The notes: generated by a model from the letters alone, not told the origin. Shown: positions 16,668 to 24,904, numbered from the stretch's first letter. The stretch: DNA of 26,323 bases from UBA4656 sp002405525 (GCA_036723735.1 DAIMGT010000054.1:1-26323); one strand, 5' to 3'. Made by a program: numbers and translations.

Positions 16668-19412
16668 ATGCGCCACATCGATCGCCATCGACTCATCGCG
16701 GCCGCCGCGGTCGTTGGCATGCTCGCCGCCGCGGCCGCAGCCGCCGGCGAGCCCTACCGCCTGAAGTTCGCCGCGCTCGACATGCAGAAGATCGCCGCCG
16801 AGGACCTCGCAGGCGGCGGCAAGCCGCGGCCGATGCGCTTCGCGATCCCGCACGACGTGGCGGTCGTGCCGGGCAAGCAGGGCACCTGGACCGATTGGGC
16901 CGACGGCAGCAGCGAGTGGCGACTCGAAGTCGCCACGCCCGACGCGGTGCACCTGAACTTCGGCTTCAGCCGCTTCCGCCTGCCGCCATCGGCGGAACTG
17001 ACCATCGCGTCGGCCGACGGCAAGCACCGCCAGGGCCCATGGACCCACGCCGACAATCCGGTCACCGGCCAATTGTGGACGCAGGTGCTGCACGACACGG
17101 GCGCCGTGCTCGTGCTGCGCGTCGCCAGCGCCGAGAAGGCGCTGGTCGACGTGGCGCTGACCCGGGTCGGCCACGGCTACACCGGCTTCGGTGCGGTCGC
17201 CAAGCACTGCAAGTCGGGCGCCTGCAACACCGACGTCGCCTGCCTCGGTGACACCGACCCGTGGAACGAGAACCGCCGCTCGGTGGCCGCGATCACGGTC
17301 GGCGGCACCGACACCTGCACCGGCTCGCTGGTCAACAACACCGCCGGCAACCGCCGCCTGCTGTTCGCCACCGCCACGCATTGCGGCATCACCGGCGGCA
17401 ACGTGGCCTCGATGCTGGCCTACTTCAACTACGAGAACCCGACCTGCCGCACGCCGGGCTCGGCGGCCAGTGGCGCGGCGCCGGCGCCGAAGCCCAACAC
17501 CACGCTGGCCGGGCTGGCCCTGCTGGCGGCCACCAACAATCCATTCGCCGGCAGCACGCCGGCAGGCACGCGCTCGGACTTCACGCTGCTGGAACTGGCC
17601 AGCAGCCCCGGCCAGAACGCCCTCAACCTGTTCTGGGCCGGCTGGGACCGCCGCCCGCCGCCGACCACCTGCGCTGCGCCCGGCGCGCCGTCCGGTACCG
17701 CAGGCCTGTGCGCCTCGATCCACCATCCCGGCGTCGACGAAAAGCGCATCACCTTCGTGGAAGTCCCGATGACGCTGGACAACATCTCCGGCGCCAGCGG
17801 CGTGCACTGGCAGGCGAACTGGGACCCGACGCCGCCGATCCTGCCGAACGTGCCCGCCCCGCAGCCGACATCGCTGCCACCGAGCGTGACCGAGCCGGGC
17901 TCGTCCGGTTCGCCGCTGTACAACGCCGATCGCCGCCTGGTCGGCGTGCTGTCCGGCGGTCCGTCCGCCTGCGGCGCCACCGGCGCCAACCTGCGCGACC
18001 AATACGGCGGCCTGTTCCACGCCTGGGAAGGCGTCGGCACGCCGACCACCCGCATGCGCGACCACCTCGATCCGCTGGGTACCAACGCCCAGTTCATCGA
18101 CGGCGTCGGGCAGTGCACTCCGCCCTCCGCGCCGGACGGCGTCACCGCGGCATCCAACGGCGCCAACCGCATCGACCTGTCGTGGACCGCGGTCGGCGGC
18201 GCCGAGCGCTACCGCGTGTTCCGCGGCACCGGAACGTGCCCAGGCGCCGGCTTCACCCAGCTCGCCGAAGTCACCGGCACCAGCTACAGCGACACCACGG
18301 TCAGCGGCGGCTCGGTCTACGCCTACCGGGTGGCCGCGTTCGACGACGCCGAGGCCTGCCTGTCGCAGCAGAGCACCTGCACGAACGCGACCGCCACCGG
18401 CGTCTGCACGCTGGCGCCGACCTTCGCCGGCATCGGCAGCGCGCAGAACGCCGGCACGCCGACGTGCGGCATCAACCTGGCGTGGAGCGCGGGCGCGGGC
18501 AACTGCGGCGCCAGCAGCACGCTGCGCTACAACGTCTACAAGTCCACGGAGGCGGGCTTCGCGCCTGCGCCGGCCAACCGCATCGCGCAGTGCGCGACCG
18601 CGACCAGCCTTGCCGACGCCGACGTGCTTTCGGGGACGCGCTACCACTACGTGGTGCGTGCCGAGGACCTGGGCGCCCCCGGCACCGGCGTGTGCGGCGG
18701 CGTCGAAGAGGCCAACACGATCGCGCGCAACGCGATCCCCGGCTCGGTGTCGGGCCTGGTGGTGGACGACGTTGAAGCGGACAGCGGCAACTTCGCAGCG
18801 GCGGGCAGCGGCGGCGGCGCGAACTTCGCGGTGGTGACCACCCAGGCCAATTCGCCGACGCGGTCCTGGTTCGTCCCTGACCCGGCATCGGTCTCCGACC
18901 GCACGCTGACGATGGTCAACGCCATCCCGGTGAGCGCCGGCGGCCCGACGGCGCTGTCCTTCTTTCACCGCTTCGACACCGAGGCGTCGACCGACACGCC
19001 GACGCTCGGTTACGACGGCGGCGTGCTCGAGTACTCGCTCGACGGCGGCACCACCTGGACCGACATCCTGGCCGCGCAGGGCGCGGTCCCGGCCAACGGC
19101 AACCGGATTTCGGCCGGCGGCTACAACCGGACCATTTCCACCGGGTTCGGCAGCCCGATCGCAGGCCGGCAGGCGTGGGCCGGGGTCAGCGGGGGCGGCA
19201 CGACGCCGGTCTGGATCCAGACCGCGGTGTCGCTGGCCGACTTCACGGGAAGGTCCGTGCAGTTCCGTTTCCGCTTCGGCAGCGACAGCACGGTAGGGGA
19301 CGTGGGCTGGTGGATCGACGACATCCAGGTCCCCGCGGCATCGGCCTGCGTCAATCTCCCCCCGGACCTTTTTTTCCGCAACGGCTTTGAGCCAGCTCCT
19401 CTGGCACGTTGA
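16668..19412 (+). CDS. Secreted trypsin-like serine protease (lysyl endopeptidase-like) with Fn3 repeats
   Basis: A 914-residue exported protease. A signal peptide (to about residue 26, AAAAAAAGEP) is followed by a beta-rich propeptide-like region (about 30-180). The chymotrypsin-fold domain (about 185-490) has the triad His238 (TATHCG), Asp304 (RSDFTLLEL) and Ser413 (GSSGSPLY). The GSSGSP form and the Cys-rich start (CKSGACNTDVACLGD) resemble lysyl endopeptidases such as Achromobacter protease I. Two fibronectin III-like domains follow (about 483-575 and 585-690). Next is an all-beta domain (about 700-895) with GGVLEYSLDGGTTW and DVGWWIDDIQV, as in choice-of-anchor or immune-inhibitor-A C-terminal regions. 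The protein ends LFFRNGFEPAPLAR. That F-x-x-GFE tail recurs on secreted proteins of this bacterial order and may be a sorting tag. Cleavage specificity is unproven. It is convergent with the PilZ gene. Confidence 0.87.
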   Translation: MRHIDRHRLIAAAAVVGMLAAAAAAAGEPYRLKFAALDMQKIAAEDLAGGGKPRPMRFAIPHDVAVVPGKQGTWTDWADGSSEWRLEVATPDAVHLNFGFSRFRLPPSAELTIASADGKHRQGPWTHADNPVTGQLWTQVLHDTGAVLVLRVASAEKALVDVALTRVGHGYTGFGAVAKHCKSGACNTDVACLGDTDPWNENRRSVAAITVGGTDTCTGSLVNNTAGNRRLLFATATHCGITGGNVASMLAYFNYENPTCRTPGSAASGAAPAPKPNTTLAGLALLAATNNPFAGSTPAGTRSDFTLLELASSPGQNALNLFWAGWDRRPPPTTCAAPGAPSGTAGLCASIHHPGVDEKRITFVEVPMTLDNISGASGVHWQANWDPTPPILPNVPAPQPTSLPPSVTEPGSSGSPLYNADRRLVGVLSGGPSACGATGANLRDQYGGLFHAWEGVGTPTTRMRDHLDPLGTNAQFIDGVGQCTPPSAPDGVTAASNGANRIDLSWTAVGGAERYRVFRGTGTCPGAGFTQLAEVTGTSYSDTTVSGGSVYAYRVAAFDDAEACLSQQSTCTNATATGVCTLAPTFAGIGSAQNAGTPTCGINLAWSAGAGNCGASSTLRYNVYKSTEAGFAPAPANRIAQCATATSLADADVLSGTRYHYVVRAEDLGAPGTGVCGGVEEANTIARNAIPGSVSGLVVDDVEADSGNFAAAGSGGGANFAVVTTQANSPTRSWFVPDPASVSDRTLTMVNAIPVSAGGPTALSFFHRFDTEASTDTPTLGYDGGVLEYSLDGGTTWTDILAAQGAVPANGNRISAGGYNRTISTGFGSPIAGRQAWAGVSGGGTTPVWIQTAVSLADFTGRSVQFRFRFGSDSTVGDVGWWIDDIQVPAASACVNLPPDLFFRNGFEPAPLAR

Positions 19413-19444
19413 CGCTAGCGCGGCGCGCGAGCCCTCCATGGCCC

Positions 19445-19479
19445 GCCTGAGAGGCTGTTTTTTCCACAGCCTCTCAGGC
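19445..19479. repeat. Perfect 14-bp inverted repeat between convergent genes
   Basis: The arms GCCTGAGAGGCTGT (19445-19458) and its exact complement (19466-19479) flank a TTTTTCC loop. It begins 33 bases after the protease stop and contains the stop codon of the PilZ gene (19474-19476). It is a plausible bidirectional terminator, but the T-run is in the loop rather than after the stem. The arm core GAGGCTG is shared with the end of the family B repeat. Confidence 0.6.
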
Positions 19480-20433
19480 TTCGAGCAGACCCTGGAACAC
19501 GAAGTGTTCCAGCACCAGGCGGTCGTTGGCCGGCAGTTCGTCGAACTCCAGCCCGTAATGGACGCTGCCGGATGGCGCACCGGACGTGGACAGACTGCGG
19601 ACCTGTGCGGGGATCGACAGCGTCCGCTCCTCGCCGACCGCGGGCAGTCGCAGGCCGAGGCGCAGCCGGGTGCCCCGGTCGAACAAGCCCTTCGCCGCCT
19701 CAAGACGCAGCCCGCTGGCGGACAGATTGATCGCCAGCCCGGCGAGCGGGCCGTGGGCCTCGACGCCTTCGCGCGCGATCGCGACGATCAGCCGCGTTTC
19801 GACGCGCGCGTGCCGGCGCAGCACTTTCATGTACACCGCGTCCGGATAGGCGAGATGGATGTACGGAAAGGGCGCGAAGCAGACTTTCTGCACCGTGGTG
19901 TTGAACAGTCCGAGGTCGTTGCCCGCGACCACCTTGGCCAGCACCACCTCGCCCTCGCGGAACGGCACCACCGCGCCGCGGTCGTTGACCGACGAGAGCA
20001 GGACGCCACCACCCTCCAGATGGCCGATGAGGCGCAATGCAATGCGCGGCCGATCCGTGGCTTCGCTCGGGAAGTCGAGATGGATCACCGTGCCGGGCAG
20101 CAGCCTCAGCGTGGCGAACGGCTTGCCGACGCCGGCCGACGGCGCGGGTCCCGGCCGGGCGACCGGGGCGCTCGCGGGTTCGGGGACGTTGACCAGGGCG
20201 GAGCCGGATTTGTCGAAGTACAGTCCGCGCTGGCGCAGGATGTCGAGTGCGTACTCGCTTTCGACCTGCTCGCCTGCGCTGAGCAACAGGCGCCCGTTGG
20301 CGTCGAAAATCGCGTAGGGCACCGGAACGCCGGGCCGGATGTCGCCCCGCGGCACCGGCATCAGCGAAGGCCCGCGTCGTCCCTTGCGGGCGTCGGCAAG
20401 TTCGATCGGGGGATTCGTTCCTGCGACGCCCAT
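19474..20433 (-). CDS. PilZ-domain c-di-GMP-binding protein (YcgR-like)
   Basis: A 319-residue cytoplasmic protein. The N-terminal part (about 25-190; PYAIFDANGRLLLSAG, then LPGTVIHLDF and VVPFREGEVVLAKV) resembles the YcgR/PilZN domain. The C-terminal PilZ domain (about 200-315) carries both c-di-GMP-binding signatures: RRHAR (about 204-208), then NLSASGLRLE (about 235). In E. coli, YcgR with c-di-GMP bound brakes the flagellar motor. A strong sigma-28 promoter match lies directly upstream, which supports a flagellar role. The ATG at 20433 is only 7 bases past that promoter's -10, so a nearly leaderless mRNA, or a start at the ATG 20361 (MPVPRGDIRPG), should be considered. I keep 20433 because KGRRGPSLMPVPRGDIRPG reads as one coding stretch. 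Its stop lies within a large inverted repeat. It follows the dioxygenase gene by 190 bases. Confidence 0.85.
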   Translation of the reverse strand: MGVAGTNPPIELADARKGRRGPSLMPVPRGDIRPGVPVPYAIFDANGRLLLSAGEQVESEYALDILRQRGLYFDKSGSALVNVPEPASAPVARPGPAPSAGVGKPFATLRLLPGTVIHLDFPSEATDRPRIALRLIGHLEGGGVLLSSVNDRGAVVPFREGEVVLAKVVAGNDLGLFNTTVQKVCFAPFPYIHLAYPDAVYMKVLRRHARVETRLIVAIAREGVEAHGPLAGLAINLSASGLRLEAAKGLFDRGTRLRLGLRLPAVGEERTLSIPAQVRSLSTSGAPSGSVHYGLEFDELPANDRLVLEHFVFQGLLEA

Positions 20434-20440
20434 GGGTCGA

Positions 20441-20467
20441 ACATCGGCACGACACGCGCAGACTTGA
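20441..20467 (-). promoter_or_regulatory. Candidate sigma-28 (FliA) promoter of the PilZ gene
   Basis: On the minus strand, TCAAGTCT (20467-20460), exactly 11 bases, then GCCGATGT (20448-20441). The flagellar sigma-28 consensus is TAAAGTTT-N11-GCCGATAA, so each half matches 6 of 8 positions with the correct spacing. Transcription should begin within a few bases of 20435. Confidence 0.65.
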
Positions 20468-20623
20468 GGCCCCGCGGGGTCCACGCGACGCCCGGGCCGC
20501 GCCGCGTCGCCGACCCTTACGCACCCACCCGGGACCGCTGCAGCGGCTGACGCGGTTCCCGGACCGCGCTGGCGCCGCGGGATTGGCCCGTGCGGCTCGC
20601 CCGGGCGCCACCTGGCCGTGGAA

Positions 20624-21361
20624 TCAGTCCGCGACGACCACGAAGGTGGCCACCAGCACGTCACGGAACGCGGGCAGCGCGGGATCGACCGGCACGACTG
20701 GCGTGACACCATGCAGGCACCGATGGTCGTCCACCAGTGCCGCGTCGAACGGCTCGGAAAGCGTGAATGCGCCGATCTCGCGGCGATCCGGGCCGTGGAT
20801 CGTGGTGGTGCCGGCGGCGATGTTGTGACGGCGCACCATCAGCACCAGCACCCAGTCGACGCCGTCGCGATGCACACCCTCGGGAGTCGGCCGCCCGGGC
20901 GCATCGACGCCAGCTTCGATGCGGAACTGGTGCACCTCCACCCGCCAGCCCGGCACCGGGCCGGACAGCGCGGTGAACAGTCCATGCGCGGCCCCGAGCA
21001 CGGTCCGCATCGTGCCGCCGTCGAGGACCGCCGGCGTGACCGGCTCGAACCAGCGCTCGATACCGCCGTGCAGCGGGTTGTACTGCAGCGCCTGCACATG
21101 GGGCTGACGCGGCTGCGGCGCGATCGCGCCGCCGCGGTCGACCGCCAGCACGGCGTGACGCCGGCGGCGATAGCGGCCGCAATCGGCCATGTAGCCGTCC
21201 AGCGGCAGGTCTTCCCACGATGCGACGAACGCCGGCCAGTCGTCCAGCCCCCCCAGGTCGGCGAGCGCGGCGCGCACGGCGGGCCCGGGCGCAAAGGCGA
21301 ATCCGGCATCGCGCAGCGCGCCGCGCCAGACATCGAAACCGGACGCGGCGTCGGCGATCAT
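20624..21361 (-). CDS. 2-oxoglutarate/Fe(II)-dependent dioxygenase family protein
   Basis: A 245-residue cytoplasmic protein of the '2OG-Fe dioxygenase' family (PF10014 type), which includes bacterial free amino acid hydroxylases such as isoleucine dioxygenase. The iron triad is visible: His164 and Asp166 (GVHRDGVDWVLVLMV) and His217 (DHRCLHGVTPV). An arginine in PAFRDVLVATF (about 230) is the likely 2-oxoglutarate anchor. VHQFRIEAG before the triad and GGTMRTVLGAAHGLF are further conserved stretches. The ATG at 21361 begins a sensible N-terminus (MIADAASGFDVWRGAL) but has no Shine-Dalgarno sequence. The gene is divergent from hemL across 72 bases. The substrate is unknown: a free amino acid is the family precedent, and the nearby Cys/Met enzyme gives only weak support. 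Confidence 0.82.
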   Translation of the reverse strand: MIADAASGFDVWRGALRDAGFAFAPGPAVRAALADLGGLDDWPAFVASWEDLPLDGYMADCGRYRRRRHAVLAVDRGGAIAPQPRQPHVQALQYNPLHGGIERWFEPVTPAVLDGGTMRTVLGAAHGLFTALSGPVPGWRVEVHQFRIEAGVDAPGRPTPEGVHRDGVDWVLVLMVRRHNIAAGTTTIHGPDRREIGAFTLSEPFDAALVDDHRCLHGVTPVVPVDPALPAFRDVLVATFVVVAD

Positions 21362-21396
21362 CCGTGCAGGGTAGCGAACGACCGCCCGACCTGCCA

Positions 21397-21425
21397 TGCG
21401 AGAATCGCGGCTTCCGTAAGGAGGC
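21397..21425 (+). promoter_or_regulatory. hemL ribosome binding site and possible extended -10
   Basis: TAAGGAGG (21417-21424) is a near-perfect Shine-Dalgarno sequence 9 bases before the hemL ATG and fixes that start. Upstream, TGC-GAGAAT (21397-21405) could be an extended -10; no clear -35 is present. Confidence 0.45.
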
Positions 21426-21433
21426 GCCAGCCC

Positions 21434-22720
21434 ATGAGCACCAACCACGAGCTGTTCATCCGCGCCCGCGACGTGCTGCCCGGCGGGGTCAATTCGCCGG
21501 TGCGCGCCTTCAGGTCGGTCGGCGGCGAGCCGTTCTTCACCTCGCGCGCCGAAGGTCCCTACCTGTGGGACGTCGAGGGCCGCCGCTACATCGACTACAT
21601 CGGGTCCTGGGGGCCGATGATCGCGGGGCACGCGCACCCGAAGGTGCTCGCCGCCGTGATCGACGTCGCGCGACACGGCCTGTCGTTCGGCACGCCCAAC
21701 CCGCTGGAAGTGACCATGGCCGAGCGCCTGACCCGCATCGTGCCGGGACTGGAGATGGTGCGCATGGTCAACTCCGGCACCGAGGCCACGATGGCCGCGA
21801 TCCGCGTCGCGCGCGGCTTCACCGGCCGCGACCGCATCGTCAAGTTCGAAGGCTGTTACCACGGCCACGGCGACGCCTTCCTGGTCAAGGCGGGCTCGGG
21901 CGTGATGACGCTCGGCCTGCCCGATTCGCCTGGTGTACCCAAGGTGCTGGCCGACCTCACCGCCACCCTGCCGTACAACGACTTCGAGGCGGCGGACGAA
22001 CTGTTCGAAGCGATCGGGTCCGAAGTCGCGGCGGTGATCGTCGAACCGGTGGTCGGCAACGCCAACTGCATCCTGCCGCGGCCCGGCTATCTGCAGCACC
22101 TGCGCAAACTGTGCACGCGCCACGGCGCGCTGCTGATCTTCGACGAGGTCATGACCGGCTTCCGCGTAGCCCTCGGCGGCGCGCAGGCGCTGTACGGCGT
22201 GCGCGCGGATCTGGCCACCTTCGGCAAGGTGATCGGCGGCGGCATGCCGGTCGGCGCTTATGGCGGCCGGCGCGACGTCATGTCGCAGGTCGCACCGGCC
22301 GGGCCGATCTATCAGGCCGGCACGCTGTCGGGCAACCCGGTGGCGATGGCGGCGGGGATGGCGCAGCTGGACCTGATCGAGCAGCCCGGCTTCCACGCCG
22401 ACCTCGAACGCCGTACGCACGCGCTGTGCGACGGACTGGAGGCCGCGGCCGCGCGCGCCGGTGTGGCCTTCACCACCAATCGCGTGTGCGGCATGTTCGG
22501 CCTGTTCTTCCGCAGCGGCAGGGTCGAATCCTTCGCCGATGCCACGCAGTGCGACGTGGTGCTGTTCCGCCGATTCTTCCACGCGATGCTGGAGCGCGGC
22601 GTGTATCTGGCGCCCAGCGCCTACGAGGCGGGCTTCATCTCGGCCGCGCACTCGGAATACGACATCGCGGACACCGTCGCGGCGGCGGAGGAATCGTTCC
22701 TCGTCGCGAAGGCAGGCTGA
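21434..22720 (+). CDS. hemL: Glutamate-1-semialdehyde 2,1-aminomutase
   Basis: HemL is a PLP enzyme that converts glutamate-1-semialdehyde to 5-aminolevulinate, the universal tetrapyrrole precursor in the C5 pathway. The 428-residue length is typical (about 426). The conserved stretches are PGGVNSPVRAF, DYIGSWGPMIAGHAHP, MVNSGTEATMAAIRVARG, KFEGCYHGHGD, FDEVMTGFR and FGKVIGGGMPVGAYGG, in which Lys265 is the PLP-binding lysine. QAGTLSGNPVAMAAG, GMFGLFF and APSAYEAGFIS follow. The start is fixed by a TAAGGAGG ribosome site. It is the first gene of a tight pair with the Cys/Met-metabolism enzyme, whose ATG begins one base after the hemL stop. It is divergent from the dioxygenase gene. The function is very secure. 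Confidence 0.97.
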   Translation: MSTNHELFIRARDVLPGGVNSPVRAFRSVGGEPFFTSRAEGPYLWDVEGRRYIDYIGSWGPMIAGHAHPKVLAAVIDVARHGLSFGTPNPLEVTMAERLTRIVPGLEMVRMVNSGTEATMAAIRVARGFTGRDRIVKFEGCYHGHGDAFLVKAGSGVMTLGLPDSPGVPKVLADLTATLPYNDFEAADELFEAIGSEVAAVIVEPVVGNANCILPRPGYLQHLRKLCTRHGALLIFDEVMTGFRVALGGAQALYGVRADLATFGKVIGGGMPVGAYGGRRDVMSQVAPAGPIYQAGTLSGNPVAMAAGMAQLDLIEQPGFHADLERRTHALCDGLEAAAARAGVAFTTNRVCGMFGLFFRSGRVESFADATQCDVVLFRRFFHAMLERGVYLAPSAYEAGFISAAHSEYDIADTVAAAEESFLVAKAG

Positions 22721-22721
22721 G

Positions 22722-23858
22722 ATGGGCGCGCGCGAGGGCCTGCACCCGCACACGCTCGCCGTCCACGCCGGGGGCGAGTCCGATCCCGCGACCGGCGCGA
22801 TCGCCGCACCGATCCACCTCTCGACCACCTTCCGCCATGGCCCGGCCGGCGAGCTGGAGGCCGGCTACGAGTACGTGCGCGGCCCGAACCCCACGCAGGA
22901 CCGGCTGGAAGCCGCGCTGGCTGCCATCGAGGGCGCGCAAGCCGCGCTCGCCTTCGCCAGCGGCATGGCGGCGATCGACCATCTGTTCGCCGACCTGCCG
23001 CCGGGCTCGCACGTCGTCCTTCCGAACGACTTTTACCACGGCGTGCGCGCGTTGGCGCGCGAGTTCCTGCCCGCGCGCGGCATCAGCGTCTCGATGGTGG
23101 ACCAGACCGACGTGATGGCGCTGATGGCGGCGCTCACGCCCGCCACAAGATTGATCTGGGCCGAGACGCCGTCCAACCCGCAGTGCCGGGTCGTCGACCT
23201 CGAGGCGCTGGCCGCGCTGGCGCATGCGCACGACGCGATCCTCGGCGTGGATTCGACCTTCGCCAGTCCCGCGCTGCAGAACCCGATCGCGCTGGGCGCC
23301 GACGTGGTGATGCACTCCACCACCAAGTACATCGGCGGCCACGGCGACGTGCTCGGCGGCGCGCTGTGCTTCGCACGCCGCGACGAACGCTTCGAGCGCA
23401 TCGCGCGGCGGCGCTACATCCAAGGCGCGGTGATGGCTCCATTCAACGCCTGGCTGACCCTGCGCGGCATCCGCTCGTTGCCGGCGCGCATGGCCTGGCA
23501 CTGCCGCAACGCGCGAGCGGTCGCGGAATCTCTGGCCGCCCACCCGGCAGTCGAGGCCGTGCACTGGCCGGGCCTCGCCTCGCACCCGCAGCACGCGCTG
23601 GCGGCGAAACAGATGCGCGACTTCGGCGGCATGCTTTCGGTGCGCATCCGCGGCGGGCGAGAGGCCGCACTGGCCTTCGCCGGCCGGTTGCGCCTGTTCA
23701 CCAACGCCACCAGCCTGGGCGGCGTGGAGAGCCTGGTGGAGCACCGCGCCTCGGTCGAGGGCGCAAACCGCGTCTCGCCGGAGAACCTGCTGCGTCTATC
23801 GGTCGGGCTGGAGGACACCCGGGACCTGCTGGCGGACCTGTCGCAGGCGCTGGACTGA
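22722..23858 (+). CDS. Cys/Met metabolism PLP-dependent enzyme (cystathionine gamma-synthase/lyase type)
   Basis: A 378-residue PLP enzyme of the MetB/MetC family that handles trans-sulfuration between homoserine derivatives, cystathionine and cysteine. Landmarks: HAGGESDPATGAIAAPIHLSTTF at the N-terminus, YVRGPNPTQDRLEAALAAIEGAQAALAFASGMAAI, the ETPSNPQCRVVD motif, VDSTFASP, and the PLP lysine in HSTTKYIGGHGDVLGG (Lys202). LFTNATSLGGVESLVEHRAS and RLSVGLED close the protein. The usual gamma-synthase/lyase Y-SRxxNPT motif reads Y-VRGPNPT here. Sequence alone does not separate synthase, gamma-lyase and beta-lyase, so no gene symbol is given. The ATG follows the hemL stop after one base, with AAGGCAGG as ribosome site, so translation is probably coupled. 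A family B repeat follows its stop. Confidence 0.88.
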   Translation: MGAREGLHPHTLAVHAGGESDPATGAIAAPIHLSTTFRHGPAGELEAGYEYVRGPNPTQDRLEAALAAIEGAQAALAFASGMAAIDHLFADLPPGSHVVLPNDFYHGVRALAREFLPARGISVSMVDQTDVMALMAALTPATRLIWAETPSNPQCRVVDLEALAALAHAHDAILGVDSTFASPALQNPIALGADVVMHSTTKYIGGHGDVLGGALCFARRDERFERIARRRYIQGAVMAPFNAWLTLRGIRSLPARMAWHCRNARAVAESLAAHPAVEAVHWPGLASHPQHALAAKQMRDFGGMLSVRIRGGREAALAFAGRLRLFTNATSLGGVESLVEHRASVEGANRVSPENLLRLSVGLEDTRDLLADLSQALD

Positions 23859-24010
23859 AACCGAAAGGGAGTGGAGCACGGCCTCGCGGGCAGGCATGGG
23901 TTGCGCGACCGCGGAGGATGCACGCCAGAGCATGCCCTGCGCGCGCGGGTCGGGACCGGCGCCGGGCTCGCGACGGCAACAACGCACGCATGACGGCTTT
24001 CCCCGCCGGC
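23859..24010 (+). repeat. Short intergenic repeat, family B, diverged copy
   Basis: Aligns by eye with 12449-12597 in the same orientation: CTCGCGGGCAGGCATG, ATGCACGCCAG, GACCGGCGCCGGGCTCGCG and ACGCACGCATG are the shared blocks. It too starts directly after a plus-strand stop codon (GACTGA). The terminal inverted repeats are not recognisable. Bases 24011-24116 before the next gene are GC-rich, and I see nothing in them. Confidence 0.45.
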
Positions 24011-24116
24011 TCGGGGCCGCCGCGCGACGGTCGCACTGCTCACGGACGCCCTTGCCGTCCGCAAACGCGATCCTGCAGCGAACCCACCGCGGCCGCTGCC
24101 CGCGCCGTCGCCGCCG

Positions 24117-24884
24117 CTAAGGCGCTGCCGGCGGTCCGCCCAGCTGCTCGGGATCGTGCAGAACCCCGTTGCGCTGCAGGATCATGAGGCCGTTCCAGAA
24201 GGTCGGATGGCCGTTGCCTGCGGTGCGGCAGTCGAGCAGCACTTCGAAGAACGGATGGTTTTCGCGCAGGAAGTCCAGCGTAGCCTTGCGCGGTTCCGGC
24301 CAGTTGGTGTCGTCGACCAGGATCACGGCCTTGTCCGACAGGAACGGCAGGATGAGGTCGAGTCCTTTCTTCTGGTTGGCGTAGGAATGCTCGCCATCGT
24401 AGAAGTAAAATCCGACCTTGCGGTCGAGCCGGCTGCGGAGGTAAGCCTCGTAGTCCATCTCGTGGAACTCCGAGCGATCGTGGGCCAGCGCGCTGTAGTT
24501 GCGCAGAAAACGCGCGCGCGGACCGCCGAACTGCGAGAAGTTGTCCACTCCGACGCTGCGCCGGTCGCGCTCGATGACGCCGGCGCACAGCGAATAGCCC
24601 TGCCAGCAGCCGACGTTGAGGTAGATTTCGTCGTCGTCCATGGCGGCGACGATCCGGTTGATCAGATGCGCGTTCGCGATGGTCGACATCGACTCGATCT
24701 GCAGCAGCGGGGCGAGCCGCGAACGCGCCGCGGCATCGCCCCCTGCGAAGTAGGTGTTCGAAACGTCCACCCCGAAGGCGCCGCCGCCGCGCCAGCCGAT
24801 GTGGGCTGAGCGGTCCATCGGCTGGATGAAGCGGAACTCGATTTCGTCGAACAGGCGGATGATGTCGCGGCGGAGCAGGCGCAT
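24117..24884 (-). CDS. Class I SAM-dependent methyltransferase (Methyltransf_24-like)
   Basis: A 255-residue cytoplasmic protein with a Rossmann methyltransferase layout. The SAM-binding glycine loop is YLNVGCWQGYSL (about 85-96), followed by the acidic strand end SVGVDNF (about 111), and the post-IV region YFYDGEHSYANQKKGLDLILP (about 156-176) and VILVDDTNW (about 186). The DGEHSY stretch is typical of the Methyltransf_24/cephalosporin hydroxylase-like group found in sugar, glycan and natural-product pathways. The substrate is unknown. ATG 24884 has a GGGGA ribosome site (GGGGACCGCCG-ATG) and lies 20 bases after the SDR stop, so the two form an operon. It is convergent with the Cys/Met enzyme across a family B repeat. 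The fold is fairly confident. Confidence 0.78.
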   Translation of the reverse strand: MRLLRRDIIRLFDEIEFRFIQPMDRSAHIGWRGGGAFGVDVSNTYFAGGDAAARSRLAPLLQIESMSTIANAHLINRIVAAMDDDEIYLNVGCWQGYSLCAGVIERDRRSVGVDNFSQFGGPRARFLRNYSALAHDRSEFHEMDYEAYLRSRLDRKVGFYFYDGEHSYANQKKGLDLILPFLSDKAVILVDDTNWPEPRKATLDFLRENHPFFEVLLDCRTAGNGHPTFWNGLMILQRNGVLHDPEQLGGPPAAP

Positions 24885-24904
24885 CGGCGGTCCCCGGCGG
24901 GTCG

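Noticed and set aside
16647..19703. A 1018-codon open frame on the minus strand opposite the protease
   Set aside because: Antisense of a clear serine protease with signal peptide and triad; the translated product is low-complexity Arg/Gly/Ala and runs through the hairpin and into the PilZ gene's frame.
21362..22828. Upstream extension of the dioxygenase frame across hemL
   Set aside because: Antisense to hemL; the dioxygenase family N-terminus begins at about 21361.
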